The position numbers were made by a program, and so were the translations under genes. From the NCBI GenBank assembly GCA_964650975.1, contig CAZYWA010000082.1:1-20443 (forward strand): a stretch of 20,443 bases of DNA. Direction: 5' to 3'. Shown piece by piece: positions 16,008 to 20,443 of the stretch. The DNA is from CAZYWA01 sp964650975 [NCBI: uncultured bacterium] (GTDB lineage: Bacteria; JADJOY01). Position 1 is the first letter of the stretch. Each line of letters begins with the position of its first letter. The notes below the pieces were generated by a model, which made no database searches, was not told where the DNA came from, and was given only the letters and a program-made list of their open reading frames with translations.

Positions 16008-17000
16008 GTGGCGATACTCGAACAAATCGTTTCTCTGTCCAAAAAACTCTGGCTGTGGTTTGCGCCGCCGGCGCGCTCCAAGGACACAACCCGGCATGTC
16101 ATCTTGGCCCTGGTCGCGCTTCTGCTCGCCGGCCATGCGCTCCTGAATTTCGAGCGGTTCGGGCTCAGCGTCATGCTGGTGGCCAACCTGGCGCTCGTGG
16201 GCGGCGTCACTTGGCATTTCGTCCACCTGGCGCGCCACTACCGCCGCCAGGATGACGCGGGCTTCGCGATCGTAAAGGAGCTGAAGCTAGAGCGCGACCC
16301 TTCGCGCGAGGGCGGAAACGGCGGGTATCCCTGCGACGGGGTCTGGCGGTGCTACCGCGGCATGTTCGACGGCGCGCGGATCCAGTGGCTCAAGGTTTGG
16401 GTGGGCAGCTCCCAGCGCGGCGGCACGGTATGGATCGCTTCCACGGAGATCGTCCCGGCGTTCGACCGCGAGTTCCGCATCGACGCTTCCTATGCGGCCG
16501 AACCGGTGCCGGCCCCGCACCCGCGGCTGCCGGCGAACCGGGAGCTCTGGTGGGAGCCCCGGGCCTGGGTCGGCCCGTGGCTGGACTCGCTGCCGGAGGC
16601 GGCCGCCGCGGCGCTCCATGCTTTCTTGCGCCAGGATGAGCACACCGTGGTGACGGGGCGCCTGGTCTTTTGTTTCGTAGGCGAGCTGGCCGACGCCGGG
16701 CCGCCAGCGGCGCTCGCGGCTTTCAGCCGGATCGTCGCGCTGGCCCGACTGCTGTCGGCCTCGGCCAGCGAGACCAACGTTTTCGATATCCACACCAGCT
16801 TTCACTACGTGCGTTACCAGGAGGGGAAGAACTCGTTCGAGCTGGCGATCGATCCGGGCGAGAACAGCTCGTGGGTTTACGTGCCTACTCCCGCAAACTG
16901 GCCGAAGCAGGTGCCGGCCTGGGCGGCAGGCCGGCGCGAAGAGATCGTCGCGCGGCTGCGAGCGCATCTTTCCAAGGAATTCGAGTTCATCGCGAGCTAA
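16008..17000 (+). CDS. Membrane protein of unknown function
   Basis: I do not recognise this 330-residue protein. It starts at GTG 16008, four to five bases after AGGTGA, a good ribosome binding site. Two hydrophobic segments close to the N-terminus (about 30-47, HVILALVALLLAGHALL, and 51-72, FGLSVMLVANLALVGGV) are predicted to span the membrane, with a short positively charged N-terminus before them. The remaining 250 residues look like a soluble globular domain rich in Trp and Tyr (WLKVWVGSSQRGGTVWI; FDIHTSFHYVRYQEGKNSFEL) and have no motif I can name. The frame shows normal codon bias along its length, supporting a real gene. Both neighbours are transcribed from the minus strand, so it is probably transcribed alone, converging on the gene that ends at 17044. 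Confidence 0.72.
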   Translation: MAILEQIVSLSKKLWLWFAPPARSKDTTRHVILALVALLLAGHALLNFERFGLSVMLVANLALVGGVTWHFVHLARHYRRQDDAGFAIVKELKLERDPSREGGNGGYPCDGVWRCYRGMFDGARIQWLKVWVGSSQRGGTVWIASTEIVPAFDREFRIDASYAAEPVPAPHPRLPANRELWWEPRAWVGPWLDSLPEAAAAALHAFLRQDEHTVVTGRLVFCFVGELADAGPPAALAAFSRIVALARLLSASASETNVFDIHTSFHYVRYQEGKNSFELAIDPGENSSWVYVPTPANWPKQVPAWAAGRREEIVARLRAHLSKEFEFIAS

Positions 17001-17043
17001 CCGGTCTCCTCCCGCCCAACCGACGGACCGGAGGCGACAGGCT

Positions 17044-18900
17044 CTACATCGAGAGCAACACCCGGCGCAGCGAATCGAACGGCAACGCCGGGCCGACCGC
17101 GCACAGGTTGGTCCGCGTGGGGCCGAACGCGAGAGGGTCGCATGGCGAATGCGCCGCGGAGGGCTCGTCGAGGCCCGCCGGGAGCGGATTCGCGCCCGGA
17201 TGGAGGCGTAGCACGTGTCCGCTCTCGTCGAAGCCGGCGATCAGCGGCGGGCGCCCGCCGGCGGTCGAGCTGGCGTCGACCCTCCGGGCGCGACGCACCA
17301 CCGTGTAGCCGTGCCGCCAGGTGCCGGTGCGCGCCTGGACGGAGAGCAGTGCCGTGTCCCAGCGCCGGTAGCCGGGCGCCGTGCCACCGACGAGCACCAC
17401 CGGCGATTCGAGCCGATCGTCGCGCTCGAGCGCGTCGATCCACGCGGTCGCGGCTTCGGTTCGCGAGCCGAGGAGCCGCTCGCCGGGCACCTGGCTCCAG
17501 TGGAAGGCGACACTCGCCACGACCGCCGCGGCGAGGCCCGCCGCCGCGACGCGGCGAACGACGTGGTGCTCGATGCTGGCCCACGACGCCGCGCAGAAGA
17601 GCGCCGCGCCGATCGTCGACGCGTAGAGCAGGTGAACGTTCTTCGGCCCTTCCCAGCTGGTGAACGGGAAGACCAGCAGCATGGGGGCCGCCGTGAAGAT
17701 CACGCTCGCCGCCACCAGTCCACGGTGGCGGCGGCCCGCCCACCGAGCGGTGGCGAGCCAAGCCAGGGACGTGAGCACCACGATCGGAGCCCAGCGCGCG
17801 GCGGGATCTTTGTCCCAGACCGGAAACAGGAGAACCCGCGGTAGATCCCTCAAGAATCCACCGCTCACCCCCATCAGCGAGATGCCGCGCGCGAAGTCGC
17901 CGAACTCGCCGAACGAGTTGACCGGCAACGACCGTCCCGAGGTCGGATCGCGGACCATCTCGATCGAATGCAGGGCCAGCTGAACCACCGGCACGATCCA
18001 CGTTGGCCACGACGCGCGCAGCGCGCTCCTGAATCTCGCGCCCGCGCCCGGCGAGGGGCCGGCGGATCGATCGTGCTCGAGAGCAGCGGTGAGCGCGACC
18101 AATACCAGCGGGAACGTGAACGCGGCGTCGCGGGTGAAGATGAGCCCGATCACGATCGCGGCGCGCGCGAGCCGGAGCGCCGCGGGCCTATTCGTCGAGC
18201 GGGCCTCCGTCCCGGGAAGCCAGACGAGCAATCCGAGGACGTACAGGAATCCGAGGCTGAGCTCGGGGAGACCGGTCGGGTCTCGCACCTGGCCTCGCGC
18301 GGAGGGTGCCACCACGAACAGGATCGCCGCCGCGAGCGCGGCGCCCCGGTCGAGACCGAGCCGGCGCGCCAATCGCTGCACCAAGAGCGCGGTTCCGGCG
18401 TGCAGCGCGAGGCTCGTCGCGTGATAGCCGGGTCCAAAACCACGAAAGATCCGATCCTCGACGTACCAGATCACGAGGTGCAGGCAACGCACCAGCATCG
18501 CCGGATGGGGGTGCACGTGCGTCCAGGCGGCGGCGAGCGCCGCGGGGAGACCGAGCCGATCGGTCTCGCGCACCAGGATCAAGTGGTACCAGTCCTCCGG
18601 ATCGATGAACGGCAGATCGAGCGTCGGGAGGTAGGCCGCGAGGGCTGCGAGCACCACCAGCGCCAGCGAGCCTCGAGCGATCGAGCGTGACGTCCCTCGT
18701 TCGCCAGGCGCCCGGTCGTCCGCCTTCACGAAGCGCAGCGCGCAGCAGAAGAGCACCACGAACGGGACGAAGGGCCAGGGCGCCAGGGCGAATGCGCGTC
18801 GAGGCGCCCACGCCGTGAGCGCGCAGCACGCGGCACCGCCGACCGCGGCGCCGAGCGCCAGCAGCAGCGTGAGGTTACGCGACGGCGCCTGGCGAGGCAT
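17044..18900 (-). CDS. Multi-TM GT-C-like membrane protein, possible lipid-linked sugar glycosyltransferase
   Basis: With the ATG at 18900 this protein has 618 residues. The frame stays open back to 19095, overlapping the divergent Rieske gene, but that extra part is Arg/Pro-rich and unconvincing. No clear Shine-Dalgarno precedes 18900. About ten hydrophobic helices span the protein, for example LVVLAALAAYLPTLDLPF (about 81-98) and AAILFVVAPSARG. After the first block comes F98-I-D100-P-E-D103-WYH, an acidic first-loop motif of the kind used as catalytic base or metal site in GT-C glycosyltransferases. The following pattern (YHATSLALHAGTALLVQRLAR) also recalls membrane mannosyltransferase-like proteins often found with TPR tails. 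Here no TPR is present; the C-terminus is a small soluble domain. The build resembles the membrane part of the gene at the left edge of the window. Exact function unknown. Confidence 0.7.
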   Translation of the reverse strand: MPRQAPSRNLTLLLALGAAVGGAACCALTAWAPRRAFALAPWPFVPFVVLFCCALRFVKADDRAPGERGTSRSIARGSLALVVLAALAAYLPTLDLPFIDPEDWYHLILVRETDRLGLPAALAAAWTHVHPHPAMLVRCLHLVIWYVEDRIFRGFGPGYHATSLALHAGTALLVQRLARRLGLDRGAALAAAILFVVAPSARGQVRDPTGLPELSLGFLYVLGLLVWLPGTEARSTNRPAALRLARAAIVIGLIFTRDAAFTFPLVLVALTAALEHDRSAGPSPGAGARFRSALRASWPTWIVPVVQLALHSIEMVRDPTSGRSLPVNSFGEFGDFARGISLMGVSGGFLRDLPRVLLFPVWDKDPAARWAPIVVLTSLAWLATARWAGRRHRGLVAASVIFTAAPMLLVFPFTSWEGPKNVHLLYASTIGAALFCAASWASIEHHVVRRVAAAGLAAAVVASVAFHWSQVPGERLLGSRTEAATAWIDALERDDRLESPVVLVGGTAPGYRRWDTALLSVQARTGTWRHGYTVVRRARRVDASSTAGGRPPLIAGFDESGHVLRLHPGANPLPAGLDEPSAAHSPCDPLAFGPTRTNLCAVGPALPFDSLRRVLLSM

Positions 18901-18998
18901 GAGTTTCGAGGAGCGAAGGCGGGCGAGAGCCGGAGCCGGCGAGTGTAGCCCGCGCGTCTTTCGGTCTGGACTTGGATTCGGACCCCGCTCGGCTTCAA
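18901..18998. promoter_or_regulatory. Divergent intergenic region expected to hold two promoters
   Basis: This 98-bp gap separates the minus-strand GT-C-like gene (start 18900) from the plus-strand Rieske gene (start 18999). Promoters for both should lie here or just inside the genes. I see no clear -35/-10 pair and no dyad that I would name. Confidence 0.3.
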
Positions 18999-20087
18999 AT
19001 GCCCCCCATGCGTGAGCACGGGCAGCGGCCGGGGGGGCACCAAGAGGCTCCCGCCACCCAGCTCGATTGCTTCTGGTACATCGTCGCTCGCTCACGCGAC
19101 CTGGGAAGCGCCCCGCTCGAACGGCGCGTCAACGGAAGACGCCTGGCACTCTTCCGCGACGGGAGTGGCCGGGCCGTGGCGCTCGACGCGCGCTGTCCGC
19201 ACCGCGGAGCCAATCTCGCGCACGGGCGCGTGGAAGACGGCTACCTCGCCTGCCCCTACCACGGCTGGCGCTGGGACGGGGCGGGCCGGTGCCGCCGGAT
19301 TCCGTCGGCGCCGCCCGACCTTCCGGTCCCGTCGAGCTTCGTGACCACGAGTTATCCGGTGATCGAGCAGCAAGGGTTTCTCTGGGTCCTGCCAGGCGTG
19401 AGGGCGGCGGCGCCGCCGCCGGTTTTTCCGGAGCTCGACGAGATCGATCTCCATCCGTTCTTCTGCGAGGAGGTCGTGGACGCGCCGTTCGACTGGTGGG
19501 TCGAGAACTCCTTCGACATCGCCCACGTTCCGTACGTCCACGGAAGGACCTTCGGCGGCGAGAATTCGGCGCGGACTCGGCGTGGAGTCGAGTGGCTTCC
19601 GGGCGAAACGAGCGAGCTCGCGTTCCGTGCGCGGGCCGTGACCGGTCAGCAGCAGTCGCTGCTCACCCGTCTGCTTCATCGTTCGGCGCCGCACCACGAG
19701 ATCCGGCCAGGCGTGCGATTCCACATGCCCGGGACCGTCATCTTCGACACCGACCTCGGCGGCGGTAGGCGGCAGGTCCTCTTCTTCCTCGCCACGCCCG
19801 AGGACGGACGCCGCACGCGGATCTGGATCGGCCTGCTCCGCAACTACCTGCGCGTTCCGCTCGCCGACACGGTCGGACGGTGGCTGCTGCGCATGCTCAT
19901 CCGCGAGGATGTGACGCTGGCGCGTGCCTCGGTCACGCGCATCAGCCTCGAGCAGAATCCCCGGTTCAACTGCGGCGCGGACCTCCCGTCGGTGGAGTTC
20001 CTGAGGCTGCTCCGCCTGTGGCGTGCCCGTGAAGGGATCGATCCGGTGCGGCCGGTCGCCGGCGCCGGATCGTCGTCCGCGCCGTAG
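18999..20087 (+). CDS. Rieske [2Fe-2S] non-haem iron oxygenase
   Basis: This 362-residue oxygenase component should take electrons from a separate reductase and hydroxylate or demethylate an aromatic or cyclic substrate in the cytoplasm. The N-terminal Rieske domain has the cluster ligands C66-x-H68 (RCPHRGANLAHG) and C85-x2-H88 (ACPYHGW), 16 residues apart. The catalytic domain has the mononuclear iron motif N170-x2-D173-x2-H176-x4-H181 (ENSFDIAHVPYVH). Length and motif spacing fit the PaO/vanillate-demethylase-like single-subunit type rather than the large subunit of naphthalene-type dioxygenases. The start is uncertain: ATG 18999, ATG 19008 or TTG 18972 are all in frame with no good Shine-Dalgarno. 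No ferredoxin or reductase gene is nearby. Its partner must be encoded elsewhere; the substrate is unknown. Confidence 0.9.
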   Translation: MPPMREHGQRPGGHQEAPATQLDCFWYIVARSRDLGSAPLERRVNGRRLALFRDGSGRAVALDARCPHRGANLAHGRVEDGYLACPYHGWRWDGAGRCRRIPSAPPDLPVPSSFVTTSYPVIEQQGFLWVLPGVRAAAPPPVFPELDEIDLHPFFCEEVVDAPFDWWVENSFDIAHVPYVHGRTFGGENSARTRRGVEWLPGETSELAFRARAVTGQQQSLLTRLLHRSAPHHEIRPGVRFHMPGTVIFDTDLGGGRRQVLFFLATPEDGRRTRIWIGLLRNYLRVPLADTVGRWLLRMLIREDVTLARASVTRISLEQNPRFNCGADLPSVEFLRLLRLWRAREGIDPVRPVAGAGSSSAP

Positions 20088-20132
20088 AGCGCCAGCCCGG
20101 CGTGAAGCCGTTGGCGAGGACGACGGGCTTAC

Positions 20133-20174
20133 ACGGGTTGCAAAAGACGCCGGCGCTCGACGCCAGCAACCTGT
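20133..20174. repeat. Imperfect inverted repeat downstream of the Rieske gene
   Basis: ACGGGTTGC at 20133-20141 pairs with GCAACCTGT at 20166-20174 (eight pairs plus one G-T wobble). Inside, GGCG at 20152-20155 pairs with CGCC at 20161-20164. It begins 46 bp after the Rieske stop, so it may act in transcription termination, but no T-run follows. Its right arm touches the start of a possible degenerate fifth unit of the adjoining 23-bp array. Confidence 0.45.
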
Positions 20175-20195
20175 TACTCGCCGCCTGCATTCGGT

Positions 20196-20287
20196 GTCAC
20201 TCGGTGCCGACCATCTCGGTCACTGACAGTAGACCCGATCCGTCACTACTCGTAGACCGTTTCCGTCACTATGTGTAGACGGCTGAG
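20196..20287. repeat. Tandem array of four 23-bp units (GTCACT-N4-GTAGAC-N7)
   Basis: Units start at 20196, 20219, 20242 and 20265. GTCACT is exact in all four. The second block is GTAGAC in units 2-4 and GCCGAC in unit 1. The 4-base spacer varies, and the 7-base spacer is CCGATCC and CGTTTCC in units 2 and 3. A weaker fifth unit may start at 20173 (GTTACT, then GCCTGC). Conserved blocks at fixed spacing with variable spacers suggest repeated protein-binding sites. The outer bases GTC and GAC make each unit a weak dyad. TGTCACT at 20195 would suit the TG terminus of a transposable element with internal transposase sites, but no transposase is seen in the window. Confidence 0.8.
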
Positions 20288-20443
20288 TACGATTGTGCCT
20301 TGAATCCAGGCCTTTTCTGCGCGGACCTGTGCCGTCCGCCGTTCTCTCTCACCGGGACCGTTCGATCGCCTCCGGAACCGCAGCGTCCGGATGTCCTGCG
20401 GTACGCAGCCGCCTCCCGAATGGCGCGTTCGAACCATGGATCG

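Larger units (their letters stand above)
20088..20443. other. Right-edge stretch without a confident gene, holding an inverted repeat and a 23-bp tandem array
   Basis: After the Rieske gene there is a hairpin (20133-20174) and then a tandem array (20196-20287). Beyond the array a minus-strand frame is open from the window edge (20442) down to a stop at 20269 inside the array, beginning DPWFERAIREAAAYRR. A second minus-strand frame (20437-20246) overlaps it. Neither shows a domain I recognise and both could be chance. If either is real it runs toward the array and is cut by the window edge. Confidence 0.5.

Noticed and set aside
20196-20287. Reading the 23-bp array as a CRISPR
   Set aside because: The conserved parts are two hexamers and the variable parts only 4 and 7 bases, far too short for repeats and spacers, and no cas genes are present.

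Overview
The window is strongly GC-rich bacterial DNA. Gram-negative cell-envelope genes dominate: a complete tripartite RND efflux system and several predicted lipoproteins with clear lipoboxes. The mix of a TPR-tailed membrane glycosyltransferase-like protein, a PKD/lipase lipoprotein ending in an Asp-rich calcium-type repeat, Rieske and flavin oxygenases and GTG/TTG starts would suit a deltaproteobacterial-grade lineage such as Myxococcota or Binatota. That placement is inference, since no rRNA or other marker gene is present.

Layout. (1) Bases 10-921: C-terminal part of a multi-TM protein with TPR repeats, cut off by the window edge and an in-frame stop at 7-9. (2) 961-1677: DTW-domain tRNA-uridine aminocarboxypropyltransferase. 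(3) 1870-2529: 1-Cys peroxiredoxin with a strong ribosome binding site, followed by a convincing intrinsic terminator. (4) 2768-5437: large lipoprotein with a PKD domain, an alpha/beta-hydrolase core and an acidic calcium-type tail. (5) 5525-13123: a run of co-directional genes encoding a flavin monooxygenase, an ArsR-type repressor, a membrane-fusion lipoprotein, an RND pump and an outer-membrane factor. The last four form an efflux operon with its own regulator, and the monooxygenase lies 24 bp upstream of the repressor. (6) 13213-15446, minus strand: an M19-like metallo-dipeptidase lipoprotein with a predicted N-terminal beta-trefoil, broken by one frameshift. (7) 16008-17000: membrane protein of unknown function. 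(8) 17044-18900, minus strand: a GT-C-like multi-TM protein, divergent from (9) 18999-20087: a Rieske non-haem iron oxygenase. (10) 20088-20443: no confident gene, but a tandem array of 23-bp units that may be a mobile-element end or a multi-site protein-binding region.

Most of the window is ordinary chromosomal content. The items that deserve a second look are the 23-bp array near the right edge, the single-base frameshift in the dipeptidase gene, the palindrome lying on the ArsR start codon, and the linkage of an FMO to an ArsR-regulated RND pump. I saw no CRISPR array, tRNA, rRNA or recognisable transposase gene.
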